Source of the DNA: Peiella sedimenti
Lineage (GTDB): Bacteria > Pseudomonadota > Alphaproteobacteria > Caulobacterales > Caulobacteraceae
NCBI RefSeq assembly: GCF_030504955.1
Contig: NZ_JAUKTR010000002.1
Location: 124,001 to 188,000, forward strand
Reading direction: 5' to 3'
DNA: 64,000 bases
The number at the start of each line of letters is the position of its first letter. Position 1 is the stretch's first letter. Below are positions 12,696 through 21,525 of the stretch, piece by piece. A model generated the notes under the pieces. The model searched no databases and was not told where the DNA came from. It saw only the letters and a program-made list of their open reading frames with translations. The translations under genes were made by a program, and so were the position numbers.

Positions 12696-12712
12696 GCGAC
12701 GATTATTGTCGC
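12696..12712. promoter_or_regulatory. inverted repeat between the hybrid kinase gene and phoR
   Basis: GCGACGA-TTA-TTGTCGC has 7-base arms with one mismatch, in the 139-base divergent interval. The site is well placed to serve either promoter. No specific regulator is recognised; only the symmetry is seen. Confidence 0.3.
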
Positions 12713-12771
12713 GTTTCCGTGGTGGACGGGCGGCCGGCGCGGCGCCATCACCGGACGACTCTGGGATCGCA

Positions 12772-14163
12772 ATGGCCCTTTTCGACACGCCTCTGCTCGG
12801 GGACCGACGGCCCCACCGCCTGGCCGGGCCGCACATGCTGGCGCTGGCCGCGGTCGCGCTGGGCCTTGTCGCCCTGGTGGCCATGGCGGGGCTGCGGACA
12901 GAGGTCGTCGCGGCGGCGCTGTTCGCGGGCGGGGCGGCGGCCTGGGCGATCCTGTCCAGCGCCAGGGCGGCCCTGCCCACCGCGCCCGCCGCCGTGGAGC
13001 CCGCCCCCGGCCTGGGCGCGGCGGGGGTTGCGGCCCTGCCCCTGGCCCTGCCGGACCCGGTAATGATCGTCGAAGGGGTCGAACCCGACGGCGCGGGCGA
13101 CCGGCGCATCATCTTCGCCAACCCGCCGGCCCGGGCCCTCTATCGCCTGGGCGAGCCGCCCTCGCTGCTCCTGACCTCGATCCGCGACCCCGAGGTGCTG
13201 GAGGCGGTGGACGAGGCCCTGTTCGGCGGGACGGCGCGCACGGTGCTTCACCTGCCCGGAGGGGTTCAGGACCGCGCCTGGCGCATCTCGGCCCGTCCCC
13301 TGCCGCCCGCCGGGGACGCCCACCGCTGCCTGCTGCATTTCCGCGACGAAACCGACAGCCGGCGGGTCGAGCGGATGCGGGCCGACTTCCTGGCCAACGC
13401 CAGCCACGAGCTGCGGACGCCTCTGGCCTCGCTGGGCGGCTTCATCGAGACGTTGAAGGGGCCGGCGCGCGACGATCCCAAGGCGCAGGACCGCTTCCTC
13501 GACATCATGGCCGATCAGGTCAGCCGCATGAGCCGCCTGGTCGGCGACCTGATGTCCCTGTCCCGCGTCGAGCTGAACGAGCACATCCCTCCGTCCGGCC
13601 GGGTCGACCTGTCGCTGGCCGTGACCGACACCCTGGACGCCATGACGCCGATCGCGCGCGAGGCCGAGGTGCGGCTGTCCTTCACGCCGCTGGAGCGGGG
13701 CGACGCCGCCGTGATCGGCGACCGCGACGAAATCATCCAGGTGGCGCAGAACCTGATCCACAACGCCATCAAGTTCACCCCCGCCGGCGGCGAGGTGGTG
13801 ATCGAGGCCCGGTCGGGCCTGACCCTGGCGGAGGCCTGCGCCTCGGCCTGGCCGCAGGCTTCGCGCATGCCGCTGCTGACTCCCGATCCGGACGAGCGGG
13901 TCCGCTATGTGCGCCTGACCGTGCGCGACCACGGGCCGGGGATCGCGCGCGAGAACCTGCCGCGCCTGACCGAGCGCTTCTATCGGGTGGAGGGGGCCAA
14001 GCCCGGCAAGGCGGCCGATCCGGGCGGCCGGGCGGGATCGGGCCTCGGCCTGGCCATCGTCAAGCACATCGTCAACCGTCATCGCGGCGGCCTGGCGGTG
14101 GAGAGCGTGCCGGGCCAGGGCGCCGTCTTCGCCGTCTATTATCCCCAAGCCACCTCAGCCTGA
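12772..14163 (+). CDS. phoR: phosphate regulon sensor histidine kinase PhoR
   Basis: A 463-residue membrane histidine kinase at the head of the phosphate operon. Two N-terminal hydrophobic helices (about 21-40 and 44-62) are followed by a PAS-like region (DPVMIVEG ... IIFANPPARALYRLG), HisKA with FLANASHELRTPLASLGGF, and HATPase_c with NLIHNAIKFT, VRDHGPGI and GSGLGLAIVKHIV. Unlike the neighbouring hybrid kinases it has no receiver domain. Start at ATG 12772 gives MALFDTPLLG; an earlier start would lie in the divergent promoter. It phosphorylates PhoB (encoded at the far end of this cluster) when phosphate is scarce, as known for the family. Confidence 0.93.
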   Translation: MALFDTPLLGDRRPHRLAGPHMLALAAVALGLVALVAMAGLRTEVVAAALFAGGAAAWAILSSARAALPTAPAAVEPAPGLGAAGVAALPLALPDPVMIVEGVEPDGAGDRRIIFANPPARALYRLGEPPSLLLTSIRDPEVLEAVDEALFGGTARTVLHLPGGVQDRAWRISARPLPPAGDAHRCLLHFRDETDSRRVERMRADFLANASHELRTPLASLGGFIETLKGPARDDPKAQDRFLDIMADQVSRMSRLVGDLMSLSRVELNEHIPPSGRVDLSLAVTDTLDAMTPIAREAEVRLSFTPLERGDAAVIGDRDEIIQVAQNLIHNAIKFTPAGGEVVIEARSGLTLAEACASAWPQASRMPLLTPDPDERVRYVRLTVRDHGPGIARENLPRLTERFYRVEGAKPGKAADPGGRAGSGLGLAIVKHIVNRHRGGLAVESVPGQGAVFAVYYPQATSA

Positions 14164-14191
14164 ACGGCCCAGGCCGTGGGTTGAAATAAAA

Positions 14192-14213
14192 CTGTCACCG
14201 TATCTTCGTAATC
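14192..14213 (+). promoter_or_regulatory. candidate Pho box upstream of pstC
   Basis: CTGTCACCGTATCTTCGTAATC contains one good PhoB half-site (CTGTCAC) followed 11 bases later by a poorer one. A TTGAAA lies just upstream. It sits in the only untranslated gap between phoR and pstC, where PhoB control is expected from the family. The weak second half-site keeps confidence moderate. Confidence 0.4.
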
Positions 14214-14304
14214 CCCCCATCGTCCGTAGGCAGGGTCCGCCCGCCTGCGAGCGCCCTTCGGCGTGTCGTTTCCGCTTCCCGTTGCGCCGAGTGTTCCCCG
14301 CCCC

Positions 14305-15747
14305 ATGATCCTGTCCCTGGGCCTGCTGCTTATACTGGCGCTCGCGGCCGCGGGGTTCGTGCTGGGCCGCGCCCGCCTGGCGCGCGTGATCGGCGGCGGC
14401 GGCCCGCGCCCTGTTTCGCGGCCCATTCATCACGGCCTGCGCGTGGCGCTGTGGAGCGCGGTCCCGGCCGCGGCCGTGGCCCTCGCCGCCGCCCTGGTTT
14501 CAGGCCCCGTGCAGGTTCAGGCGGCGCGCGCCTCCTTGCCCGCCGAGATCGCCGCCCAGGCGCCGCTGGAGCAGTCCGTCTACGTCAGCGACGTGATCGC
14601 CCAGGCCCATGGCGGCTTCGCCTCGGCGCGCATCCGCACCCCCGCTGAACAGTCGGCCATGACCGAGGCCGCCCAGACGGTGCGCCGGATCGACCAGGGC
14701 TTCCGCTGGGGCGGACTGGCCCTTGCCCTCATCGCCGGCTTCCTGGCGGGCTGGCGGGCCATCGTCTCGATCCGGCCCGAACTGAAGGCGCGCCAGCATG
14801 TGGAGGCCTGGATCTGGCTGGCCCTTGCGCTGTGCTCGACGGTGGCGGTTCTGACCACCGTGGGGATCATCGGCTCGCTACTCTATGAGAGCCTGCGCTT
14901 CTTCCGCAGCGTTTCGCCGGTGGAGTTCCTGACGGGCCTGCAGTGGAGCCCGCAGATCGCCATTCGCGCTGACCAGGCGGGCCAGTCCGGCGCCTTCGGG
15001 GCGGTGCCCCTGTTCGCCGGCACGCTGCTGATCACGGTCATCGCCATGGTCGTGGCCGCGCCCATCGGGCTTTACGCCGCCATCTATCTGGCGGAGTACG
15101 CCAGCCGCCTTCAGCGCGCCTGGATCAAGCCCATGCTGGAGATCCTGGCCGGGGTGCCGACCGTGGTCTACGGCTTCTTCGCGGCTCTGACGGTGGGGCC
15201 GGCGTTGCGCGGCTTCTTCAACGGCATCGGCGCCATGCTGGCGGGCGGGCCGCTCGACGCCCTGGGCCAGCACCTGATGCAAGTTCAGAACCAGATGGCG
15301 CTGGTGGCCGGCGCCGTCATGGGCATCATGCTGATCCCTTTCGTCTCGTCCCTGTCGGACGACATTCTGAACGCCACGCCCCAGTCGCTGCGCGACGGCT
15401 CCCTGGCCCTTGGCGCCACGCGGTCCGAGACCGTGCGCAAGGTGCTGCTGCCCGCCGCCCTGCCCGGCATCGCCGCGGCCCTGCTGCTGGCCGTGTCGCG
15501 CGCCATCGGCGAGACCATGATCGTGACCATGGCGGCGGGGCTGCAGGCCAACCTGACCGCGAACCCGCTGGACACGGTCACCACCGTCACCGTGCAGATC
15601 GTCACCCTGCTCACCGGGGACCAGGAGTTCAACAGCCCCAAGACCCTGGCCGCCTTCGGTCTGGGCCTGACTCTCTTCGCCGTGACCCTGGCCCTGAACC
15701 TGATCGCCCAGCGCATCGTCAAAGCCTATCGTGAACAGTATGACTGA
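14305..15747 (+). CDS. pstC: phosphate ABC transporter permease PstC
   Basis: A 480-residue inner-membrane permease of the high-affinity phosphate importer. It carries the long alphaproteobacterial N-terminal extension (two extra helices and a periplasmic segment to about residue 150) before the core. The core contains FRSVSPVEFLTGLQWSP, the helix ITVIAMVVAAPIGLYAAIYL and the EAA loop DGSLALGATRSETVRKVLLP. The frame is open to a GTG at 14263; ATG 14305 (MILSLGLLLI) is preferred because it starts directly at the first helix. It overlaps pstA by eight bases. The phosphate-binding PstS is not in this window. Confidence 0.93.
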   Translation: MILSLGLLLILALAAAGFVLGRARLARVIGGGGPRPVSRPIHHGLRVALWSAVPAAAVALAAALVSGPVQVQAARASLPAEIAAQAPLEQSVYVSDVIAQAHGGFASARIRTPAEQSAMTEAAQTVRRIDQGFRWGGLALALIAGFLAGWRAIVSIRPELKARQHVEAWIWLALALCSTVAVLTTVGIIGSLLYESLRFFRSVSPVEFLTGLQWSPQIAIRADQAGQSGAFGAVPLFAGTLLITVIAMVVAAPIGLYAAIYLAEYASRLQRAWIKPMLEILAGVPTVVYGFFAALTVGPALRGFFNGIGAMLAGGPLDALGQHLMQVQNQMALVAGAVMGIMLIPFVSSLSDDILNATPQSLRDGSLALGATRSETVRKVLLPAALPGIAAALLLAVSRAIGETMIVTMAAGLQANLTANPLDTVTTVTVQIVTLLTGDQEFNSPKTLAAFGLGLTLFAVTLALNLIAQRIVKAYREQYD

Positions 15748-17020
15748 CGCTCGCCAGGCCCCCTCGTCGCGCGCCCTCATTGAGCGCAGCCTCAAGCGGC
15801 GCAACGCCGCCGAGCGCCGTTTCCGCCTGTACGGCGTGCTGGCCATCTGCGTGGCGCTGGGCTTCCTGGCGCTGCTGCTGGGACGCATCATTCAGCAGGG
15901 CCACAGCGCCTTCGTCGCCCACGAGATGAGCGTCTCGGTGCCGCTGGATCCCAGCCGCATCGACCGCAGCTATCCGGCCGGCGCCAACTACGACCTGATG
16001 GCCGCCGAACAGGTGGGCGCCCTGCTGGGAATCAGCCCCACGGACGAGGCGGCGCTGACCGAGGTGCGCGAGATCCTGTCGCCGGACGTGGGTCTGCAAC
16101 TGGGCGAACAGGTGCGCGACGATCCCGCCCTGATCGGGCAGACCATCACCATCCACGCCCCGCTGGGCGACGACGCCGACCAGTATCTGAAGGGCGAGAT
16201 CAATCGCGAGACGCTGGAGGCGCAGCGCGTGCTGACCGACCGCCAGCTGGACTGGATCGACCGGCTGGAGGCGCGCGGCGTCATCTCTTCGGCCTTGAAT
16301 ACGGGACTGTTCACGCGGGGCGACTCCACCCAGGCCGAGCTGGCGGGCCTCTTGGGCGCCATCGTCGGTTCGGCCCTGATGCTGCTGGTGACGGCGGCGG
16401 TGGCCCTGCCGATCGGTCTGCTCGCGGCGGTGTGGCTGGAGGAGTTCGCGCCCAAGGGCCGCCTGACCGACTTCATCGAGGTCAACATCAACAACCTGGC
16501 CGCCGTGCCGTCCATCGTCTACGGCCTGCTGGGCCTGGCGGTGTTCATCAACACGCTGGGCCTGCCGCGCGCCTCGCCCCTGGTGGGCGGACTGGTGCTG
16601 GCCCTGATGGCCCTGCCGACGGTCATCATCGCCACGCGTTCGTCGCTGAGGGCCGTGCCGCCCTCGATCCGCGAGGCGGCCCTGGCGCTGGGCGCCTCCA
16701 AGACCCAGGCCGTCTTCGGCCACGTGGTGCCCCTGGCCATGCCCGGCGTCATGACCGGCGCCATCATCGCCCTGGCCCACGCGCTGGGTGAGACCGCGCC
16801 CCTTCTGATGATCGGCATGATCAGCTTCGTGCCGGGCGTGGCGGAGGGCTTCACCTCGGCGGCCTCGACCCTGCCGACCCAGATCTTCATCTGGGAGAAC
16901 GCCGCCGAGCGCGCCTTCCACGAGCGCACGGCCGCCGCCATCATCGTCCTTCTGGCCTTCATGATCCTGATGAACGCCGCCGCCATCTTCCTGCGCCGCC
17001 GCTTCGAGCGGCGGTGGTGA
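15740..17020 (+). CDS. pstA: phosphate ABC transporter permease PstA
   Basis: A 426-residue partner permease of PstC. After an N-terminal helix (about residues 33-52) comes a 150-residue periplasmic region, then the transport core with [20 protein letters not shown] and the EAA loop [23 protein letters not shown] 15740 lies inside the end of pstC (overlap of eight bases); a GTG nine bases earlier is a less likely alternative. The large N-terminal insertion is usual for Alphaproteobacteria, not a fusion. Confidence 0.93.
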   Translation: MTDARQAPSSRALIERSLKRRNAAERRFRLYGVLAICVALGFLALLLGRIIQQGHSAFVAHEMSVSVPLDPSRIDRSYPAGANYDLMAAEQVGALLGISPTDEAALTEVREILSPDVGLQLGEQVRDDPALIGQTITIHAPLGDDADQYLKGEINRETLEAQRVLTDRQLDWIDRLEARGVISSALNTGLFTRGDSTQAELAGLLGAIVGSALMLLVTAAVALPIGLLAAVWLEEFAPKGRLTDFIEVNINNLAAVPSIVYGLLGLAVFINTLGLPRASPLVGGLVLALMALPTVIIATRSSLRAVPPSIREAALALGASKTQAVFGHVVPLAMPGVMTGAIIALAHALGETAPLLMIGMISFVPGVAEGFTSAASTLPTQIFIWENAAERAFHERTAAAIIVLLAFMILMNAAAIFLRRRFERRW

Positions 17021-17025
17021 GCCCC

Positions 17026-17847
17026 ATGACCGACAACCTCTCACACGCCCCCGCGCCCGCCGTCACCGCCGCCTCGAGCGGCCGCGCCCAGAACGTGAAG
17101 ATCCGCGCCCGCGGCGTGAACGTCTTCTACGGCGCCAAGCAGGCCCTGTTCGACGTGGACATGGACATTCCCGACCGCACGGTGACGGCGTTCATCGGCC
17201 CCTCCGGCTGCGGCAAGTCCACCTTCCTGCGCTGCATGAACCGAATGAACGACACCATCGTCGGCGCGCGGGTCGAAGGCGCCATCACGATGGACGGCGA
17301 GGACCTCTACGCCAAGGGTCTGGACCCGGTGCTGCTGCGCGCCCGCGTGGGCATGGTCTTCCAGAAGCCGAACCCCTTCCCCAAATCCATCTACGAGAAC
17401 GTCGCCTACGGCCCACGCATCCACGGCCTGGCGCGCACCAAGGCCGAGATGGACCACGTGGTCGAGACGGCGCTGAAGAAGGCGGGCCTGTGGGATGAGG
17501 TAGCCGACCGGCTGTCGCATCCGGGCACCGGCCTGTCGGGCGGCCAGCAGCAGCGCCTGGTCATCGCCCGCGCCATCGCCGTGCGGCCCGAGGTGATCCT
17601 GATGGACGAGCCCTGCTCGGCCCTGGACCCCATCGCCACCGCCCGCATCGAAGAGCTGATCGACGAGCTGCGGCGCGACTACTGCATCGTCATCGTCACC
17701 CACTCCATGGCCCAGGCGGCGCGCGTCTCGCAGAAGACCGCCTTCTTCCACATGGGCCGGGTGGTCGAGGTGGGCGACACCGAGACCATCTTCACCAATC
17801 CGCGCGATACGCGCACCAGCGACTACATCACCGGCCGCTTCGGCTGA
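17026..17847 (+). CDS. pstB: phosphate ABC transporter ATP-binding protein PstB
   Basis: A 273-residue ATPase driving PstCA phosphate import. It has Walker [10 protein letters not shown], the Q loop [21 protein letters not shown] diagnostic of PstB, signature LSGGQQQR, Walker [16 protein letters not shown] and H loop [15 protein letters not shown] 17026 is five bases after the pstA stop; a GTG at 17014 would overlap pstA. Besides transport, PstB with PhoU signals phosphate sufficiency to PhoR. Confidence 0.96.
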   Translation: MTDNLSHAPAPAVTAASSGRAQNVKIRARGVNVFYGAKQALFDVDMDIPDRTVTAFIGPSGCGKSTFLRCMNRMNDTIVGARVEGAITMDGEDLYAKGLDPVLLRARVGMVFQKPNPFPKSIYENVAYGPRIHGLARTKAEMDHVVETALKKAGLWDEVADRLSHPGTGLSGGQQQRLVIARAIAVRPEVILMDEPCSALDPIATARIEELIDELRRDYCIVIVTHSMAQAARVSQKTAFFHMGRVVEVGDTETIFTNPRDTRTSDYITGRFG

Positions 17848-17857
17848 GGACCCCCCG

Positions 17858-18574
17858 ATGAACTCTCATATCGTCAAGGCCTACGACGAGGAACTGAACC
17901 ATCTGACGGCCGAGGTGGCGCGGATGGGCGGCCTGGCCGAGGCCCAGGTGTCGGAGGCCATCGCCTCCATGGCCCGGCGCGACGCGACCCTGGCCCAGCA
18001 GGTGATCGACCGCGACCTGAAGATCGACGCCCTGCACCTGGACATCGAGCACAAGGCCATCCGCCTAATCGCCCTGCGTCAGCCCATGGCCGACGACCTG
18101 CGCCGCACGGTGGCCGCCATCAAGATCGCACAGGATCTGGAGCGGGTCGGCGACCTGGCCCGCAGCGTGGCCAAGCGGGGCCTGGGCCTGATCGACGGCG
18201 AGCCGCTGACGCCGCTGACCCGGTCAATCGAACGCATGGGCAAGCTGGTGGCCGACCGGCTGAAGGACGTGCTGGACGCCTACAGCGCCGGCCACGCCGA
18301 ACGCGCCCTCCAGGTGTGGCGCTCGGACGAGGAGATCGACGAGCACTACAACGCCCTGTTCCGCGAGCTGCTGACCTACATGATGGAGGACCCGCGCACG
18401 ATCGCGGCCTGCACCCATCTGCTGTTCATGGCCAAGAACCTCGAGCGCATCGGCGACCACGCCACCAACATCGCCGAGCAGGTTCACTACGAGGTGACGG
18501 GCCGTGAGCCCGAGGGCGCCCGGCCGCGCACGCCGGCCCCCGCCGCCCCCATCGATGAGCCCGGGAGGGACTGA
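17858..18574 (+). CDS. phoU: phosphate signalling protein PhoU
   Basis: A 238-residue all-helical protein made of two three-helix repeats. Each repeat holds the metal-binding pattern of the family: DLERVGDLARSVAKR in the first half and NLERIGDHATNIAEQ in the second. PhoU links the Pst transporter to PhoR and dampens PhoB activation when phosphate is plentiful. It follows pstB by ten bases and its TGA stop overlaps the phoB ATG by one base. The last 20 residues form a Pro/Ala-rich tail (RPRTPAPAAPIDEP). Confidence 0.96.
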   Translation: MNSHIVKAYDEELNHLTAEVARMGGLAEAQVSEAIASMARRDATLAQQVIDRDLKIDALHLDIEHKAIRLIALRQPMADDLRRTVAAIKIAQDLERVGDLARSVAKRGLGLIDGEPLTPLTRSIERMGKLVADRLKDVLDAYSAGHAERALQVWRSDEEIDEHYNALFRELLTYMMEDPRTIAACTHLLFMAKNLERIGDHATNIAEQVHYEVTGREPEGARPRTPAPAAPIDEPGRD

Positions 18575-19263
18575 TGCAGCCCAAGATTCTGGTGGTCGAG
18601 GACGAGGAGGCCCTGGCCACCCTGCTCCAGTACAATCTGGAAAAGGCCGGCTACACGGTCGACCTGGCCCGGGACGGCGAGGAGGCCCTGACCCAGGTTT
18701 CCGAACAGAAGCCTGACCTGGTGGTGCTGGACTGGATGCTGCCGGCGGTGTCGGGCGTCGAGGTGTGCCGCCGCCTGCGCGGCCAGGCCGACACCCGCAA
18801 CCTGCCCATCGTCATGCTGACGGCCCGGGGCGAGGAGAGCGACCGCATCCGGGGCCTGGACACCGGCGCCGACGACTATCTGACCAAGCCCTTCTCCATG
18901 GCCGAGTTGATCGCGCGCATCCGGGCGGTGCTGCGCCGCATCCGACCCGGCCTGGTGGACGACCGCCTGACCCATGGGGACATCGTGGTGGACCGCGTCT
19001 CGCATCGCGTGCGCCGCAACGGCCGCGAGGTGAAGCTGGGCCCGACCGAGTTCCGCCTGCTGGATCACCTGATGCAGCACCCGCGACGGGTGTTCAGCCG
19101 CGAACAGCTGCTGGACGCCGTCTGGGGCTCGGACGTCTATGTGGAGGCGCGCACGGTCGACGTGCATGTGGGCCGCCTGCGCAAGGCGCTGACCCTGCCC
19201 GGAGAGGTGGACCCGATCCGCACCGTGCGTTCGGCCGGCTACTCACTCGACCTCGAGGACTGA
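18574..19263 (+). CDS. phoB: phosphate regulon response regulator PhoB
   Basis: A 229-residue OmpR/PhoB-type response regulator. The receiver domain (1-120) has the acidic pair VEDEEA, phospho-acceptor Asp in LVVLDWMLPAVSG, conserved Thr/Ser region VMLTARG and Lys in LTKPFS. The C-terminal winged helix includes LGPTEFRLLDHLMQHPRRVFSREQ and DVHVGRLRKAL. It activates phosphate-starvation genes at Pho boxes after phosphorylation by PhoR. It closes the operon phoR-pstC-pstA-pstB-phoU-phoB, and its 3' end overlaps the convergent Hsp33 gene by 25 bases. Confidence 0.96.
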   Translation: MQPKILVVEDEEALATLLQYNLEKAGYTVDLARDGEEALTQVSEQKPDLVVLDWMLPAVSGVEVCRRLRGQADTRNLPIVMLTARGEESDRIRGLDTGADDYLTKPFSMAELIARIRAVLRRIRPGLVDDRLTHGDIVVDRVSHRVRRNGREVKLGPTEFRLLDHLMQHPRRVFSREQLLDAVWGSDVYVEARTVDVHVGRLRKALTLPGEVDPIRTVRSAGYSLDLED

Positions 19264-20171
19264 ACCGCGTCCGGCGCGATGCGGTAGTCGCGCGAGCAGT
19301 ATTCGCAGCGCACCTCGACCATGCCGTCGTCGCGGCGCATGGCCTCGACCTCGTCCTGGGGGAAGGATTTCAGCATGCCCATGACGCGCTCGTGTGAGCA
19401 GCGGCAGCGGGCGCGGATCACCGTGGGCGTGTTCATGCGCACGCCGTCCTCGTGGAACAGCCGGTAGAGCAGCCGGTCGGCGGGCACGGTCGGATCGACC
19501 AGCTCGTCCACCCCCAGGGTGTTGAACAGCGCCTCGCCGTGTTCGAAGGCGTGGGCCGTCTCGCCGCGCGCCGCATCGCCCGCCAGGGTCTGCAGGGACA
19601 GGCCGCCCGCACGCCAGCGCTCGCCCTGGCCGTCGAAGACGCGGCCCACCCCCAGGCGCACCCGCGTCGGAATCTGCTCGGACTGGGCGAAGTAGCGCTC
19701 GGCCGCGTCCGACAGGCTCTCGCCCTCCAGGCTGACCACGCCCTGCTGGCGTTCGAAGTCGGCACCCTGGTCCAGCGTCAGGATCAGCACGCCGCCGCCC
19801 AGCAGCTGGTCGGCGTTCGGGCGAGGCGTCTCGGCTTCCAGGGCCTGGACGGCCTCCTGGTCGAAACCCGCATAGCCCCGCAGGTCCCCTGAGGCGTCAT
19901 AGTCGGCGGTGACGAACCGCACAGGTCCGCCCTGGCCTTGCGCCTGCACGATCAGGCGCCCCTGGAACTTCAGGCTCGAGCCCACCAGCGACGCCAGCAC
20001 GCAGATCTCGCCCAGCAGGCCGGCCACGGCCTCGGGATAGTCGTGCCGGGTCAGCACCTCGTCGATGGCCGGACCCAGGCGCACGATGCGCCCGATCAGA
20101 GGCTGGTCCTGAAGCTGGTAGCCGGCGGCCAGGTCGTCGATCAGTCCGGATTGGGTCAGGGAATCGTTCAA
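19239..20171 (-). CDS. hslO: redox-regulated molecular chaperone Hsp33
   Basis: A holdase chaperone of about 310 residues, activated by oxidative stress plus unfolding. The C-terminal zinc switch is present: CRC (in RARCRCSHERV) and CEYC, giving the Cys-x-Cys and Cys-x-x-Cys pattern of the family. The N-terminal core shows LIGRIVRLGPAIDEVLTRHD and VASLVGSSLKFQGRL-like segments. No ATG fits the family N-terminus; the best start is TTG at 20171, preceded by GAGACGAGAG. An upstream ATG at 20282 would overlap the start of the divergent SDR gene and add an unrelated leader. Confidence 0.88.
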   Translation of the reverse strand: MNDSLTQSGLIDDLAAGYQLQDQPLIGRIVRLGPAIDEVLTRHDYPEAVAGLLGEICVLASLVGSSLKFQGRLIVQAQGQGGPVRFVTADYDASGDLRGYAGFDQEAVQALEAETPRPNADQLLGGGVLILTLDQGADFERQQGVVSLEGESLSDAAERYFAQSEQIPTRVRLGVGRVFDGQGERWRAGGLSLQTLAGDAARGETAHAFEHGEALFNTLGVDELVDPTVPADRLLYRLFHEDGVRMNTPTVIRARCRCSHERVMGMLKSFPQDEVEAMRRDDGMVEVRCEYCSRDYRIAPDAVQSSRSSE

Positions 20172-20280
20172 GGCTCTCGTCTCATCTTTGCTCGCGTCCG
20201 CAGATAGCGTCGGCAGGCGTCTGTGGTAAGGGTCGGAACCGCAGCCGGAGCCGTTGGTTTCGGCCCGGAGGGAGGATTGC

Positions 20281-21507
20281 ATGGCGGGACGACCGCGCCT
20301 GAAACCGCTGCACAAGCAGACCATGGTCATCACCGGAGCGACCTCCGGCATCGGCCTGGCCACGGCCCGGGCCGCCGCCCGGCGCGGCGCGCGGGTGTTC
20401 CTGATCGCGCGCGGCGGCGATGATCTGCGCGCCCTCAGCGAAGAGATTCAGGCCGCCGGCGGCCGCGCCGCCTATGCGGTGTGTGATGTGGCCGATGAGG
20501 CGGCGCTGAACGAGGCCGCCGACCGCTGCCGCCGCCTGTTCGGCGGCATCGACACCTGGGTCAACAACGCGGGCGCCTCCATCTACGGCCCCATCCGAGA
20601 GACCACGCTCGAGGATCACAAGCGCCTCTTCGACACCAACTACTGGGGCGTGGTGAACGGCTCGCTCGTGGCGGTCGAGCAGCTGCGCGCCCAGGGCGGC
20701 GGCGCGCTGATCAATGTGGGCTCGGTCCTGTCGGACGCGCCCATCCCGGTGCAGGGGCTGTACTCGGCCTCGAAGCACGCGGTGAAGGGCTTCACCAACG
20801 CCCTGCGCATGGAGCTGATGCGCGAGAAGGCGGGGATCTCGGTCACCCTGGTCAAGCCCTCGGCCATCGACACGCCCTACAATGAACACGCGCGCAACCT
20901 GACGGGCGAGCCCTTCCGCAACCCCCCGCCCGTCTATGCCGCCAGCGTGGTGGCAGACGTCATCGTGCACTGCGCCGAGAACCCCATCCGCGAGATCACG
21001 GTCGGCGGCGGCGGGCGGGTCATCGCCGGCTTCCACCACCTGATCCCGGGGCTGGCCGAGCCCCTGTTCGCCAGGTTCGGCCCGGCCATGATGCGCAACC
21101 CCCGGGGCGAGATGCCCGAGCACGACGGTTTGTGGGACCCGACCGAAGACGGCCTTTACGAGGAGGTCGACGACTATCCCCACGTGCGCACCTACAGCCT
21201 GTTGGCCCAGGCGCGCATGCACCCGCGCCTTGTGATCGGCGCGGTCGGGCTGGGCGTGGCGGCCGCGGTTCTGCTGGTGCTGCTGAACCGGCCCCGGCGC
21301 TCGCGCGCCGACCGCATGACCGAGGTCAGCCGCCGCCAGGCCCAGGCTCTGGGCGAGCTTCTGGCGGGCGCGGGACGAAAGGGCCGCCGCGTGCTGCGCG
21401 AGGTGCGCGACGAGGGCCGCGAGACCGCCGCCGGCTGGGCCGCCGGCCTGACGGCCCTGATCGCGGCCATGGCCGGGGCCATCGACCGCCGCAACCGGCG
21501 CGGCTAG
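20281..21507 (+). CDS. SDR family oxidoreductase with membrane tail
   Basis: A 408-residue protein. Residues 1-265 form a classical short-chain dehydrogenase: nucleotide-binding TGATSGIG (about 18-25), NNAG, catalytic Ser in INVGSVLSD and catalytic Tyr-x-x-x-Lys in YSASK. The following 140 residues are not SDR: they include one transmembrane helix (LVIGAVGLGVAAAVLLVLL) and a basic, amphipathic Arg/Ala-rich tail. A strong ribosome-binding site, GGAGGGAGG, lies just upstream of the ATG. Substrate is unknown; the tail suggests membrane attachment, perhaps acting on a lipid. Confidence 0.9.
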   Translation: MAGRPRLKPLHKQTMVITGATSGIGLATARAAARRGARVFLIARGGDDLRALSEEIQAAGGRAAYAVCDVADEAALNEAADRCRRLFGGIDTWVNNAGASIYGPIRETTLEDHKRLFDTNYWGVVNGSLVAVEQLRAQGGGALINVGSVLSDAPIPVQGLYSASKHAVKGFTNALRMELMREKAGISVTLVKPSAIDTPYNEHARNLTGEPFRNPPPVYAASVVADVIVHCAENPIREITVGGGGRVIAGFHHLIPGLAEPLFARFGPAMMRNPRGEMPEHDGLWDPTEDGLYEEVDDYPHVRTYSLLAQARMHPRLVIGAVGLGVAAAVLLVLLNRPRRSRADRMTEVSRRQAQALGELLAGAGRKGRRVLREVRDEGRETAAGWAAGLTALIAAMAGAIDRRNRRG

Positions 21508-21525
21508 GCGCCAGCCCTCCCCGGT

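Noticed and set aside
12633..13121. Extension of the third hybrid kinase upstream into phoR
   Set aside because: The extra residues are Pro/Ala/Arg-rich and antisense to phoR; the membrane helices begin at the ATG at 12632.
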